Under the pieces are notes generated by a model. It saw only the letters and a list, made by a program, of their open reading frames with translations, did no database searches and had not been told where the DNA came from. Of a stretch of 64,000 bases of DNA, positions 20,022 to 31,605 are shown piece by piece. The stretch covers positions 17,654,341 to 17,718,340 of the forward strand of contig NC_049912.1 in assembly GCF_001411555.2 (NCBI RefSeq). Reading direction: 5' to 3'. Origin of the DNA: Juglans regia (Eukaryota; Streptophyta; Magnoliopsida; Fagales; Juglandaceae). Each line of letters starts with the position of its first letter. The first letter of the stretch is position 1. The translations under genes and the position numbers were made by a program.

Positions 20022-22100
20022 ATGGATGATCCTATGCATTTGGTTGATTCAGTGGAGGAGTATGAAAATGAAAACTCTATTGGGATTAGTCATGTAGAAT
20101 CCATATCTGATGATGGTGGAGATACTGAAGATACTAATGCCCCTAATATTGTCTATACTTCGGGCCCAACAAATGTTCAAACAATAGCCAATGATAGAAA
20201 AAAGAGAAAGAGAACTTCCGTTGTATGGAATGATTTTGTCGAACTTAAACGAGATGAGACTAAACAACCTCAATGTAAGAGGTGTAAAACTTCGTTTAAA
20301 GCATCTCGATCAAGTTCAATGACTACGCTACGTAGGCACTTGCTAACTTGTTTGCCATTCATGGGGTCTAAGAAAAAACAGAAAGTCTTAGCAGTTGAGT
20401 CTAAGGAGAAAGATGGTGGCTTCACTATCTCAAACTTTACCTATGATCGTAGTAGGGTCCGAGAGCTTGCCTCTCATATGATACTTTACCATGAATATCC
20501 ATTTTCTTTAATGGAGCATGTGGTATTTAATAAGTTCATGAGTTCAAACACTCCATATTAAAAAAAAATGTCTCGGATTGCTGTAAATAAGGAATGCATG
20601 ATAATTTATGACACTGAAAAAACAAAGTTAGAGGCTATCCTTAAACCTGTTAATAAAGTTCATATCACAACTGACACGTGGATTTCTTGTCAAAAAATCT
20701 CATATATGGTTGTGACATGTCATTTTATAGATACCAATTAGCATCTTCAGAGGCGTGTTTTGAACTTTTGTAATGTGCCACCTCCACATACTGGCCTTCT
20801 TATTGCTTATGATTTAGAAAAGTGTTTCCAAAGTTGGGGAATTGAGAATAAAATTAGTTCAATTACTATTGACAATGCAAGTTCTAATGATGTTGCCATT
20901 AGGATCTTGAAAGATGATTTTAGATTGAAGAAAACATTGTCTGCAGGAGGAAAATTATTTCATGTACGTTGTTGTGCGCATATAACTAATTTACTTGTGC
21001 AGTATGGATTTGGAGAGATTAGGGGTGTTATTGATTGTGTGAGAGATGGTATAAAATATCTGGTAGCATCAGAGAGTAGGCTAAAATAGTTTAGTGAAAT
21101 TGCAAAACAGTTGCAATTGCCCTCAAAGAAACTGACTTTAGATGTGCCTACAAGATGGAACAACACATATTTAATGTTGGATGTTGCAATTCAGTTCAAA
21201 GAAGTTTTTCCTAGATATGGTGATAGAGATAGCAGTTTTGAATGGGTTCCAACTGTTGAAGAGTGTGGACAAGTTGAAAATGTTTGTCAACTACTTGCTA
21301 TTTTCAATGGAATAACCAATATTTTATTTGGAAGTGATTACCCAACAACAAACTTATTTTTTTCAGAAGTATGGAGAATGAATGACATCTTTGGTAAGAA
21401 GGGTAGAGATAAGAATGAATACATAAAATCAATAGTAAGGAAAATGAGTGCTAAGTTTGAGAAATATTGGGAGAAGTATAATCATTGATAGCAATTGCTG
21501 CGGTGTTAGACCCTAGATTTAAAATGGTCCTGATCCAATTTTGTTTTCCTTTAATTTATCAAGAGTCAGACGCTTCTAAGGATATTGATAACGTCTCTCA
21601 AGTGTTGCATGAGTTATATGATGAGTATGTTCATGAATATAATTCCACTGCTGAGGCACAAAGAGAGTAGGAAAATGCTTGAAACAACGTATCCAGTTGT
21701 TCCTCAAGTATTGGGAGAAGCATGCATAGTGGCCAATCATTATTTAAATATTTTGTTAGAAATGTTGATACTGTGTAGCCTAGTAAATCAGAACTGGACA
21801 ATAATTTAGAGGAGAGTATATATCTGTGAAGAGGGTTCAGATGCAAGTTTCGATGCCTTGAAATGGTGGAAAGCAAATAGTCTTAAGTTTCAAATGTTGT
21901 CCAAATTGGCCCAAGATATATTGGCTGCACCAATTACCACAATTAGCTCAGAATCAACCTTCAGTGCAGAAGGGAGAGTCATTGATCCTCATCAACCTTC
22001 ATTGTCAACTGAAACTGTCCAGATGTTCTTATGTGGGCCCGATTGGGTTAGACCATTATATGGGCTTAATAGATCATCAACAAATGCTGTAAATGTAATC
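20022..22100 (+). pseudogene. hAT-family transposase (BED zinc-finger, RICESLEEPER-like), decayed
   Basis: The order is that of Ac-like transposases. A BED-type finger sits at residues ~85-110 (QCKRCKTSF, then RRHLLTC). The DDE/RNase-H-like region follows with HITTDTWIS and ITIDNASSND, then HVRCCAHITNL, then LDVPTRWNNTY and VLDPRFKM. The C-terminal dimerisation block is LAQDILAAPITTISSESTFS, the usual hATC signature. In-frame stops are at 20559-20561, 20739-20741 and 21087-21089. A one-base loss near 21486 shifts the frame before the VLDPRFKM block, and more breaks fall between 21668 and 21858. The protein would bind element ends and excise DNA in the nucleus; this copy cannot. An exact original length cannot be given, but all blocks are present. 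Confidence 0.9.
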
Positions 22101-22189
22101 CTATTTATTTTAACTGCCTATTGCTATTTTACTATTTTATACTTACTATTATTAATTTATTTACAAAAATACTAACTACTATTTTTTTC

Positions 22190-22845
22190 TTGTCGATAAG
22201 AGGATGTTCCATTAAAAACTCAGATTCTCTTGCCATAGCCTAACATCTTCAGAAGTCTTCCAATAAATAGGAGTGGCAAACCAGACAAAGAAACCACCAA
22301 GACACAACACACGATTTAGCTCCAAAAGAAGTTTACCACGTGCATATTGTAATTAGAAGTTAACTTACAATGGACTATATCAAGTGGATCCCCCCATAGA
22401 GTATCAAAGCAGGTGGTTTCAAGACCCTAAAACATAAAAGTATAATTAAACAAGATTTCAAGTTTAGAGCATGAAAAAACACAAAAACACCATTAACAAA
22501 TATCCCAAGCTTGAGTTGAGCTCATTTGATCACCACTATCAAATTAAAACATTGGAATACCTTCTATGTGCCATGGAACTCTACATCGTGCACAATGGAA
22601 AATATCAAAAATACGACTAGGAAATGGAAGTCTCTTTGTGCCCATCACAGAGAACATAGCAAGAATTCCCCTTTCAAGTGCAAATTGCACTTAGGCTTCA
22701 TGTGCATCCTTTGGAGCAAATGACATAGTGAGTACATCTCTATGAAAGAGATAGCCTCCAAAGCTAGCAACTCCACATCCAACATCCAATATTACACGGG
22801 AGCATTTCCCTAGGCAACATCAGGCACAGACTGTATGATACTTAA
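22190..22845 (-). pseudogene. Pectin methyltransferase (QUA2/PMT-type, DUF248) gene fragment with intron
   Basis: Exon 1 (22845-22561) reads SVPDVA, a stop, then [18 protein letters not shown], then [35 protein letters not shown] and RVPWHIE. Exon 2 (22339 to about 22190) reads GGKLLLELNRVL, GGFFVWFATPIYWKTSEDVR. These are the SAM-binding motif (DVGCG) and downstream blocks of Golgi pectin/homogalacturonan methyltransferases. A 221-bp intron (22340-22560) remains, with a GT donor but AC where the acceptor AG should be. At least one stop and one frameshift are present. Retention of the intron means DNA-level copying, not retroposition. Only the catalytic middle of the gene is here, so it looks like a captured or transposed fragment. 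Confidence 0.85.
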
Positions 22846-22859
22846 AGCATGACAACTAC

Positions 22860-23090
22860 ACCTATGTGCAAGAAGACAAATCTTTTGTAGATAAGAAATC
22901 ACATAAGTTGAAGCTAGAGAGACAGAGTGGCTGCCATCCACTTGTAGAATGTATTGAAAAAGAACAACCATTAGGTAATTTATTATTCTCAAAGTCTTGG
23001 AAACTCCACTTATTCATTTCCCTACATATGCACCACATCAAAAAACACCAGATCCTCTTCCATAAGGTCATTCCACATAACATATGAAGT
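22860..23090 (-). mobile_element. LINE ORF2 C-terminal fragment
   Basis: The minus strand encodes WKRIWCFLMWCICREMNKWS followed by FQDFENN. This resembles the C-terminal tail of plant LINE ORF2, where MWCIWRERN-type text is common. It sits directly beyond the methyltransferase fragment. Recognition is from motif style only. Confidence 0.5.
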
Positions 23091-23099
23091 ATAAGATAT

Positions 23100-24560
23100 G
23101 TTAAGACTCATGTATTAGGTTTTCGTGTTGACTAGCTTCAATAACAGATTGGCAATTGCAAATTATGCCTAACTAAGTCTCGAAAGGATTTTAGTGAAAC
23201 CTTCATTATGTGTACCCCCTCAGATTATTGGGGAAAGTGTCATTGCTTAGTAGGTAGCAACTCCTCTCACATAGAGCATTTGATTAGTTGGCAGCCTTTG
23301 AGTCCCGTTTTTTATTCCTTATTATTTTATATGTACTTTTGAATTAGTTTATATTAAGCTTAATACACTTTGGTTTTTTCTATTCTAATAGCGGTACTAC
23401 TTATGCTCTTTTCCATCACTGCGTGCATCGCAACATGTATGATTCGTATGAACTATTTTCACTCCACACCCATTACTTGTATTAGTTCTTTATAATACAT
23501 TTTCTAATTACGGTACTACTTGTTATGTTGTTTTACATGTATGAACTTTTTGTTTGGCATGCATATTTGAATGTGGCTGTTTTTTTTTTTGTACTTGAAT
23601 GTGGATACTTTTATGAGTAAACTTATGTTTGGTGAAATAAAGGGGATGTAATGTGACTGGTCTTAGAAAATGTTGCCTGAAAACCTTTTTTTTTTTTCCA
23701 TTAGAATGTATGACTGTTGACTTGATTTTACCAGTTCTAGATACCCCTCTCTATTTGTTAAACCAATTGGCTTTCTATTTATAGCCAAGTGTAGCACCCA
23801 GGTCAAAATTTGTTGTGATGAATTAGGGAATTTTATATGATTTGGCAATGCTATATGTAAATCCCAGAGCCTACTGAGCCATAGTTCAAGTTGTTTTTCC
23901 ATATTTAGCATAGAAAAAACGTATAGGTAGTTAGAAATCGTGGTCTTTTACAAAAATCATGGATGTATGTGAGATTTTTGGCAGTTTGAGGGGTAATTGA
24001 TTGGTAGCTTGACTTTTGCATTTGCTAGAGCCTTTTTGTAGTTGATAAAGATGATTTGTATTTGGTGATTTTTTTAATATATTAAATTAGTCAAAGGGTT
24101 TTGTTTTTAGAGGACAGTTCATAACTGTTCCTTGGTCAAATCTTATACATTAGAATGAGAAAGGGGATTTTATGTATTACTTAAAAACTACCAAAATATG
24201 ATGATCCCTTCCCTGTCAAGTTTATCCTATTTACTCAATTTTTTTTCATGGCCCACGTAGTTGGTTGTCACTGTGAGTTTAATTTACTTAATATTGTTTT
24301 TTACTTATTTTAGTTTGATTGAGGAAGATGCACGTAATTAATGCTTTAGTACCTTGCTTATTATGATGTAGGATACAATACTGAGGTTAATGCATTGCTT
24401 TAGTATCTAACTTATTATGATGTTTAATACATTGTTGTAAGTAATATTTATGTTTTTCATGTCTACCCTACCAAAAGAATTGTTTTACTTGACATGAGGC
24501 TATAATTTTGCATATTTTATGAACAATTACTTGTATTGCCATATTATCAATTTCTTAGCT
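23100..24560. other. AT-rich intergenic, no gene recognised
   Basis: No domain-like translation on either strand. It may be internal or left-flanking DNA of the Harbinger element, but I found no left terminal repeat. Confidence 0.4.
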
Positions 24561-24567
24561 ATTAAAC

Positions 24568-25437
24568 ATGGATGATCCGAAAAACACGAGTCGTGATCTT
24601 GAAACTTGGGGCAATGGCATGGAGGAGGTATACATTGACATTCTTTATCAGGACGCCATTCACGGTAGATTAAGGACTGGCAAAATCACGAGTAGAGAGC
24701 ATATCGCTTATGCTGAGCAGCTCACCGCTGTTGGTGTGAGGGTATTTGACGTGAGCTAGATTCGGGACAAAATCTAGAGTCTGAAGGCCCAACACGTGTG
24801 TATTATGAAAATTTTAGGTCAAAAATAAATGGGGGAGGTTTCGGGCATTTGACTTGACTCACCAAAGTACGAAGAGTTGTGCACCATATTCGGTGCTTCA
24901 GTTGTATACGTGACCTTGCAACACACTTCAACACAACTGCCCTCAGATAGTGAAGAGGAGTGGGGCATTGATTCGGAGATGCGAGCTCGACGTGCTCTCG
25001 CATTGTGCAGTCGATAGGGATTGCGCATTGAGGTTGATTACATCGATGTTTTGATGTGGATGGAGTCACACTCAGGTGGTGTAGATGCACATTCATCACA
25101 TAGGAATAAAGAGAAGATGAGTCTGCTCAATCAAGAAATCTCTGCATGCCTGGATGAGGTTAAGTGCATGCAGATCGCGCGCCGTAAGTGGTATGAAAAT
25201 GGGGAAGCTATGGGTTCAGTGAAGCATAGCATAGGATCACAACCTAGTGAGGGCATCGATGGAGGTTACAATTCGATTAGTCAATGTATTACATTGCTCA
25301 GCGAGATTTCCCCAAGACTGGAGGGCCCACAATGGTATTGTGTAATAAAGGAGTTATGTGACCCTGATATGCGGCAATGCTTCTTGTCGTTGGATCCCGT
25401 CGGGAGGGAACTAATTTGGGCCCGAAATTGTTGATGA
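24568..25437 (+). pseudogene. PIF/Harbinger ORF1-type Myb/SANT-like protein, decayed
   Basis: The frame opens with MDDPKNTSRDLETWGNGMEE and YIDILYQDAIHGRLRTGKIT, similar to Myb/SANT-like (trihelix) partner proteins of plant Harbinger elements. TAG/TAA codons break it near 24758 and 24774, and the frame changes several times before the tail at 25021-25434 (EISACLDEVKCMQIARRKWY and on to VGRELIWARNC). In such elements ORF1 binds the termini and brings the transposase into the nucleus. The assignment rests on start-region similarity and on position about 0.5 kb before the transposase. Confidence 0.6.
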
Positions 25438-25919
25438 GCATGCATGATAATTGCCTTATCATCTATTTATTTCCACTTCTACTACTTGTATTTCCATGAC
25501 TGTTATTTTATTTTCGTGCTTATTACTTTATCTCCATGACAACTACTTTATTTGTTTCATGAGACGATTATGTATTGGTTTGATGAGTTTATCTTATTGG
25601 TAATTGTGTTGCGTTAAACGTTTTCCATGATCGTTGGGATGTGGTATTAAGTGCGAGATTTATTACTAATATTTTTTCTTGCCAAGTATATGTTGGATGG
25701 TTGATAAGAACATAAAATAAAAAAGTAATGCTTTTTGTATTAAATATAATGTTGTCAATATATGAAATTCGAATTCCTAACTATTTTCGTCGGACATCAT
25801 AGTAGAATGTGGTAGAGGGTGGATAATGCAAATTGGTCAGTGGGAACCTCCTCGATGGACGTGAACCTTGATGCATATGACATCCTCCCTAATAGGGTGC
25901 GACTGATAGTAATGATGAA

Positions 25920-27269
25920 TTTGCAGAAGACATGGTTGGGATCATGGACTTTGTTGGGAATCTCGGCCATCGACAGAGACATAATCTTAGAAAGCCAAAA
26001 CATAATATCAGCATGTGGGGACATCAATATATTCTGAAAGTTTTGAATGGAAACCCGGGGAATTGTCTCGAGTTATTCCAAATGGAGGTTTATGCCTTCC
26101 GCCCATTATGTTCCTTGTTAGGAAACAATGGGTTTTTGAGGGATTCTAGAAAATGGGTGACCATCAAGGAGCAAATAGGCATAGTTAGTTAGATAGTGGC
26201 GCTTAGAGAAGAACAACGCATTGTGGCTTAGTGGTTTCAACATTTGACTGAAACTATTAACCGGCACGTAAGGAAAGTCAACACACACATCCGGGGTGCG
26301 CCCAACAATCGCAGCCAACCAGAGAAATTATCCTTATTTGAGGTAAGTACTTTATCGTACATAATAAATTATAATAAGGATTATGCAGTAGTTTTGTTTA
26401 AATTATTTATTTGAACGTACGCAAGCATAATCAGATGGTTTATTTGTTTGTAGCGATGTGTTGGTGTGATTGATGGGACCATGATCGACGTCATTGTACC
26501 TGAAGAGTTGAGGCATTTCGCAATCGGCATGGGCGAGTTGACCAAAACGTCTTGTATGTATGTGACTTAGATATGAAGTTCACATTTTTATACACTGGTT
26601 GGGAGCAAACCGCACATGATGCACGCATATTCATCGATGCATTGAGTCAGGGCCGCGACCAATTTCCATGGCCTTTGGACGGTAAACATATAATATTATT
26701 TAATTGTTTTTATTAAAAAATTATTTATCTTTATATGTATTTTTTTATATCTCTGGGAATGGTTGGTAAGTAACTGATTTTTTTGCTGTTAATGGGTTAA
26801 CAGATCATCATTATCTAGTCGATTCGGCGTTCCCATGTACTCGAGGATTTATGCCCCCTATCCCAAAGAAAGATATCATAGAATTGACCATAAGAGTCAG
26901 TAAGGACTTAGGGGGTGTAAGGATTATTTAAATCATCGTCATTCAACCATTCGTAACATAATAGAACATACATTTGAGGTCTTGAAATCACGGTTTAGAT
27001 TGTTAAGACTAATACATGCATATTCAGTTGGGAGGCAAGGGTTACTGATCGTCGCATGTTGTACGTTACATAATTTTATTAGAATGATGATGCCAGACGA
27101 CTTCTTATTCGAGGTGTGGAGGAACATTCGCCTTGATCCGAATGGTCGTGCGTTTGGTGATGCTACAGCTTCAGCACGTCATCCTAACATGACGTTGGAA
27201 TCACCCAGAGCTATGGTTGTAATTAGGGATATAATTTCCATTTTTATGTGGGCAGCCAAGAGCGGTTAG
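25920..27269 (+). pseudogene. PIF/Harbinger DDE transposase (HARBI1-like), decayed
   Basis: Recognisable blocks in order: MVGIMDFVGN, then GNPGNCLELFQMEVYAFRPL and LCSLLGNNGFLRDSRKWVTI. Next is RCVGVIDGTMIDVIVPEE (first catalytic Asp), then GWEQTAHDARIF (second Asp), HHYLVDSAFPCTRGFMPPIP, RNIIEHTFEVLKSRFRLL (region of the catalytic Glu) and LIVACCTLHNFIRMMMPDDF. Two likely introns, near 26341-26453 and 26680-26803, separate the blocks. Stops at about 26191 and 26230 and frame changes near 26560 and 26920 destroy the reading frame. The last open part is 26982-27269. The catalytic triad positions are still visible, but no intact protein is possible. Confidence 0.85.
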
Positions 27270-27734
27270 TGATTGTAAGGGTGTAGTTTGATTATTTGAA
27301 CTTTTTAAATTTTCCAAGTATATTTTGATTTATTGAAATTTATTTAATATTTCTCCTCAGATTTTGATGATATATGAGGCGTAAAATTTTATTTTACTGT
27401 GAGTGTTGTGTTAGATTACTTATTTTTTCAATTCTATACCCAATTAAAAATAAATTATTGCTCGATACGTAATTTTTACCATGATAAAAATATAAAATAA
27501 ACTAATTTTATAAATATTTCATAATTATTTAAGAATGTTGTAAGTAAAATATATTTTTATTTGATATATTTTTATAGAATTTGATTTTATAAAAATATTG
27601 TCTTCTTACAGTATTATTATGAATTATATTATAAAGAAAATATGAATTATATTATAAAGAAAATGGCTATGTAATTTAAAAAATTATTGTTACTTATTTA
27701 TAAATATATTTATAAATAAAACAAAATCATTACA
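27270..27734. other. AT-rich 3' part of the Harbinger region
   Basis: No genes. A short tandem duplication of ATGAATTATATTATAAAGAAA occurs around 27618-27661. Confidence 0.4.
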
Positions 27735-27906
27735 AATACTATCTCATCATTTGTGGGATCCACATCTATCTCATCTCTAACAACTTAAAACTATTTCATC
27801 TCACTTCCACTCCAAACACACAAAATTTTCAAAAACTATCTCAATTCATAAATTTCACTACTATTCATAAACCATCTCATCTCAACTCTCAATCCAAACA
27901 GGGCCT
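27735..27906. mobile_element. Terminal segment of a PIF/Harbinger-type element or MITE
   Basis: The right end reads CTCAATCCAAACAGGGCC, preceded by ACCATCTCATCTCAAC. Similar GTTTGGAT/ATCCAAAC ends close the AT-rich MITEs at 28705-28921 and 30430-30640. It is immediately followed by RLP pseudogene sequence, so this is a true insertion edge. The matching left end was not found; it may be the right terminus of the element carrying the transposase at 25.9-27.3 kb. Confidence 0.5.
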
Positions 27907-28600
27907 CCTTAATCATCATTAATTAGTCCGCATCTAGAGATCCTTTTGCTCATCCAAATTAGGTTTCCTCGTGGATGCTTGAAAGCATCGATTGTTACTG
28001 GTGGAATGGTGTTGAGCGCAATAAGGACATTGGTCATGTCATCGGCCTCAACCTCAATAATAGTTGCCTATACGGCTCTCTCAATTCCGATAGCAGCCTC
28101 TTCCATCTTGTTTATTTTGAGAGGCATAATCTGATCGACAATCACTTTAGGCAATGTTTCGGGATAAATATGATCATTTGATTCATTTCTTCTCATCTCA
28201 AAATTTTTTATAATTTATTTTTTAAATATCATTCAAGTACAAAATAATTTTTAATTCCAAATATTCAGTTTTATCATATAATCATTACAAAATTTTTAAA
28301 TTTTTAAACAAAATACAAAATACAAGATAACTTTTCAAATTTTAAAACAAAAATAATATTAAAATAATATTTTAACTTTATAATATTTTTATTCAACTTT
28401 TTCTCTCTCATTTCTCAAATTCTAATAAAATATTTTAACTCGATCTATTTCACTAATATTTACAAATTATTTTATTACTATTCACATAATTATCATCTTA
28501 TCTCATCATCATCAAGCATGTCTTCTCCAATACCAACTCATTTTAACAGCTTTCGAGGCAAACAAATCTCAACCTGTCTTGTCGAACTATTTGTGAATGA
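27907..28600 (+). pseudogene. RLP pseudogene fragment, split by a MITE
   Basis: Plus-strand text matches codons about 51-130 of the intact RLP. Part one (27907-28149) encodes the LRRNT block (W-NGVE-NKDIGHVIGLNLNNS, then LYGSLNSDSSLFHL). The two structural cysteines are damaged, CCKWDGVEC having become CYWWNGVER. Part two (28523 to about 28590) restarts at TTCTCCAATACCAACTCATT, equivalent to RLP 10866-10885, and fades near ACAAATCTCAACCTGTCTTG. The 373 bp between are a MITE. There is no upstream signal peptide, because the Harbinger-type end cuts the gene at about codon 50. Confidence 0.85.
28150..28522. mobile_element. MITE inside the RLP pseudogene
   Basis: This 373-bp AT-rich insert has ends GGCAATGTTTCGGGAT and ATCAAGCATGTC, which resemble GGGGATGTTTGGA and TCCAAGCATCC at the ends of the 43691-44046 element. 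The interior shares TACTATTCACA and ATAATATT phrases with it. Its boundaries are set by where RLP similarity breaks and resumes. Confidence 0.65.
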
Positions 28601-28704
28601 TAATGTTATTTTGAACGGCAAAACATATATAAGTTTGGCTTAACATGATTTTAAATTTATGAATAAAATCCCTAGCTATAAACTTGACTTAAAGGCTGGT
28701 TTAA

Positions 28705-28921
28705 TTTAGAGATGAGATGAAATAAAAAGATTTAGATAAAAGATAAAAGATGATAAAAATATTATTAGAATATTATTTTTTAATATTATTTTTATTTAAG
28801 AATTTGAAAAAGTTAAATTGAAATTTGAAAAAGTTGATTATTTATTATATTTTATACGAAAATTTGATAAAATTATAATGATGAGATGAGATGAAACATT
28901 TTCTGAATCCAAACGGGACCT
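28705..28921. mobile_element. AT-rich MITE (TTTGGAT-ended family)
   Basis: The right end reads GAATCCAAACGGGACC and the left begins GAGATGAGATGAAATAAAAAG, complementary in style to ATGAGATGAGATGAAACATT near the right end. It shares the TTGAAAAAGTT / ATTTATTATATTTTA interior with 30430-30640 in reverse complement. The exact left boundary is uncertain. Confidence 0.5.
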
Positions 28922-28929
28922 AATGTTAT

Positions 28930-29925
28930 ATGTAGCCTGTCTACACTCGTATGTATATATGTATACGTTATATGTATTGTTGTTTGTTTAAATTTCAATA
29001 TTATGCACATATCTACCGTAGTTAGCTTTATTTAGGTTGGATGTCAAATATCGTAATTATTTTGATTTGATAGTATATCTCATTAATGATCAAGAGATCA
29101 AATCCTATAATATTTGACTTTATATATATATATATATATATATATGATATGGTTTTTATTATTATATGAAAATAACAATGCATATAACTATTATTTCTAA
29201 TTAGATATTATTATATATAAATTCTGTTATATACAATATTTTTTTGTATATATTCTTTTAATACGATTAATCAAAATAATTATTTTATATTAAAAAAATA
29301 CTAGTCAATCATAATTGCGTACTTATTTATAAACAAATATGATTAGAGCACTCTCATTAGATTAGTCAAAGTTAAAGGACAATTTTGATGAATATAAGAG
29401 AAATTTAACTTTTAACTATTTCATTCACATAAATTTTCACATTGGAATAGCTATTTTTTCATTATATAATAATAAAATAATATAAGATAAATTTTGTTTT
29501 AATTATTCACATTAAATCTCTACATTAGAGTATACATTTATTCATTATATGGTAATGAATAACTAATAATTTCAAAAATATTTAATTTTTTTAATTATTA
29601 ATTTATTTAATTTTATCATATTTTATTATTCTACCTATTATATGTCAATTAATAATCATGTTCTTATTAAATTAATATATTATTAAATCAAATTAATATA
29701 TAAATTGTGATAAAATATGTGATAGAAAGAAAGAGAGAGAAATAATTAATAAAATATGTATTTGATGTATGTACAGTAATTTTTAAATTTAAAAATTTTT
29801 TTGAAAGTCACTATAACTAAATACTATTTAATAGTTAAATACTCATTCAATTTAAATTTAACTAATCCAAAACAGTGCGCTCAGATTCAATTTAAATTTA
29901 ACTAATCCAACGACAGTGCGCTCAG
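28930..29925. repeat. AT-rich DNA with (TA)n microsatellite
   Basis: No gene. A pure TA run lies at about 29122-29146. A direct duplication of CAGTGCGCTCAG followed by TTCAATTTAAATTTAACTAATC is visible around 29845-29925. Confidence 0.6.
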
Positions 29926-30150
29926 TTAAGACATTACGCGGTTGATGTGACGGTGGGCATTACTTTCAAGCCTTCAATGACACAGAGACGACTTGACTTG
30001 AAAATGAGATTTTTTAAGTGTTATTTTCATCCAAGCGAAGTGAGGAATATGTCGAGAACAAGACAGTTATTAGTCCCGTTAATTTTGCAAGCTTTTGAGA
30101 CGACTTGACTTGAAACATATGGTCCTTTGCTAATTAGTTTGCTTTTCAGT
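29926..30150 (+). repeat. RLP upstream-like block, copy D
   Basis: AAGACATTACGCGGTTGATG, GGGCATTACTTTCAAGCC, GAGACGACTTGACTTG and ATCCAAGCGAAGTG match 8596-8708 in order. A second GACGACTTGACTTGAAACAT at 30097 is followed by ATGGTCCTTTGC, as in the 10330s. It lies 1.3 kb beyond the RLP pseudogene, and no coding sequence follows. Confidence 0.6.
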
Positions 30151-30186
30151 GTCATATATGGTTCTACTCCATTCGCTTGAAGCTAT

Positions 30187-30345
30187 CGTTAGTTATTTTT
30201 AGTGTTTTTATTTTTTATTTTTTTACATGTATTGTTTTAATATTTTTTAATATTTTTTTAAAAAGATTCATAATATTATTAAAAAATACTTATTTAATTA
30301 TTAAATATAAAAAAATCCAACAGTAATCTCCAACGGTAGGTGTAG
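30187..30345. mobile_element. Short AT-rich MITE-like element, uncertain
   Basis: The outer ends CTATCGTTAG and CCAACGGTAG are imperfectly complementary, enclosing about 140 bp of T/A-rich sequence. A similar interior occurs at 14215-14345. Confidence 0.3.
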
Positions 30346-30429
30346 ATTTATCCATGTATTAACTGTGGCCATAATATCGACTGATCATCTATGATGATAT
30401 ATATACAAATAACCAAAGATCAAAATAAT

Positions 30430-30640
30430 TGTCTCGTTTGGATTCAAAACTCATCTCAACTTAACTTATTTAATCTCATTATTAAAATTTTTCTAAATTT
30501 TCACACAAAATATAATAAACAATTCTACTTTTTCAAATTTCAAAACAATAATAATATTAAAAAATAATAATCTAATAATATTTTATTTTACTATTCACAG
30601 ACCATCTCAACTCATTTATGATCCAAACCACCCAGCATTA
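30430..30640. mobile_element. AT-rich MITE (TTTGGAT-ended family)
   Basis: It starts CTCGTTTGGATTCAAAACTC and ends ATCTCAACTCATTTATGATCC-AAACC. The interior ACAAAATATAATAAACAATT followed by TACTTTTTCAAATTTC is shared with the 8138-8347 MITE, and in reverse complement with 28705-28921. Confidence 0.6.
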
Positions 30641-30649
30641 GTCTCTCTA

Positions 30650-31174
30650 TACACAACTATTGAAAGTGTTGGGACACTTACAAACTACAAAGTCATTTCA
30701 CTGTTCCAATGGTCATCACAATGCTTACATTTTATTTTGGACAATGATTAATTTGCGAGTATCTTATAATTATTTTAAAAACTTATATTAAATCAAGGAT
30801 AATTTTGTAAAGTGAAATTTTGTTTTTAATGATACCTAAAAAAAAAAATTGTTTTTAATGAAATAGCATGTTTACATTGGCTGATTTTGAATTGGTCAAA
30901 ATTAAGAACTTTAAAAAATTGTATATGTATCATTCCTCTAGTGTGCACGTTAAAATCCTCCCAAAGCAACTTTTCAATTTTCTTACAATTAAACACAACA
31001 CTTTATAAACAGCAAGGTGGCACCGTTTCATTTCAAACAAGAACCAGTGCTTCAACGGTTAATCTTTTATTTACCATATCATGCGTCAGGCGTGACTGGG
31101 CATGCGAGTGACCGGAGAATTTTTCCCCAACCTCCGGTATGAAAACTTTTTATGTATGGGTAAATGATTGTTAG
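30650..31174. other. Intergenic, no gene recognised
   Basis: Nothing recognisable on either strand; flank of the Gypsy B LTR. Confidence 0.4.
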
Positions 31175-31558
31175 TGGAAGGGATATTTGGGCCCCTGACA
31201 TTAAGCCCACGGCTGGAGGACAGACTCAGTCTACAGCCCGGAAATGGAAGACTCATGGCCTAAGGGCCCACGGCGTGATGTCTACGATAGGGTAACGCCC
31301 ATAAATCAAGGTAGTTATCTCATTCTTCTATTAAGGGATCACTCAAGATAAACCCAAGGGTATAATTAACGTCCTCAGTATCTCTTACCACCTATATAAA
31401 TAACGCATAAAAGCAACATATTATTCATCATCTATCTACTTATATTGAGATTGCATCCCTTTAACTTAGGCATTGGAGTACCCCCTGGTGCCTAGTGTCG
31501 CCCTCTCATTTGTTGCAGGTTATCCGAGTGGTTGGAAGTGTGAAACATATCCTTTACA
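31175..31558 (+). repeat. 5' LTR of Gypsy element B
   Basis: 384 bp starting TGGAAGGGATATTTGGGCCC and ending TATCCTTTACA. It aligns along its length with the LTRs of element A (shared AAGGTAGTTATC, TTAAGGGATC, TAACTTAGGCAT, CTCATTTGTTGCAGGT). A degenerate primer-binding stretch follows. No partner LTR is present in the window. Confidence 0.8.
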
Positions 31559-31605
31559 GTAACATCGTCTATGAGATTTCTTACAGACTTAAACATGATT
31601 TTCAC

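Noticed and set aside
17560..22175. Terminal inverted repeats of the hAT element
   Set aside because: I could not find a convincing pair of short hAT ends or an 8-bp duplication around the transposase, so no element boundary is given.
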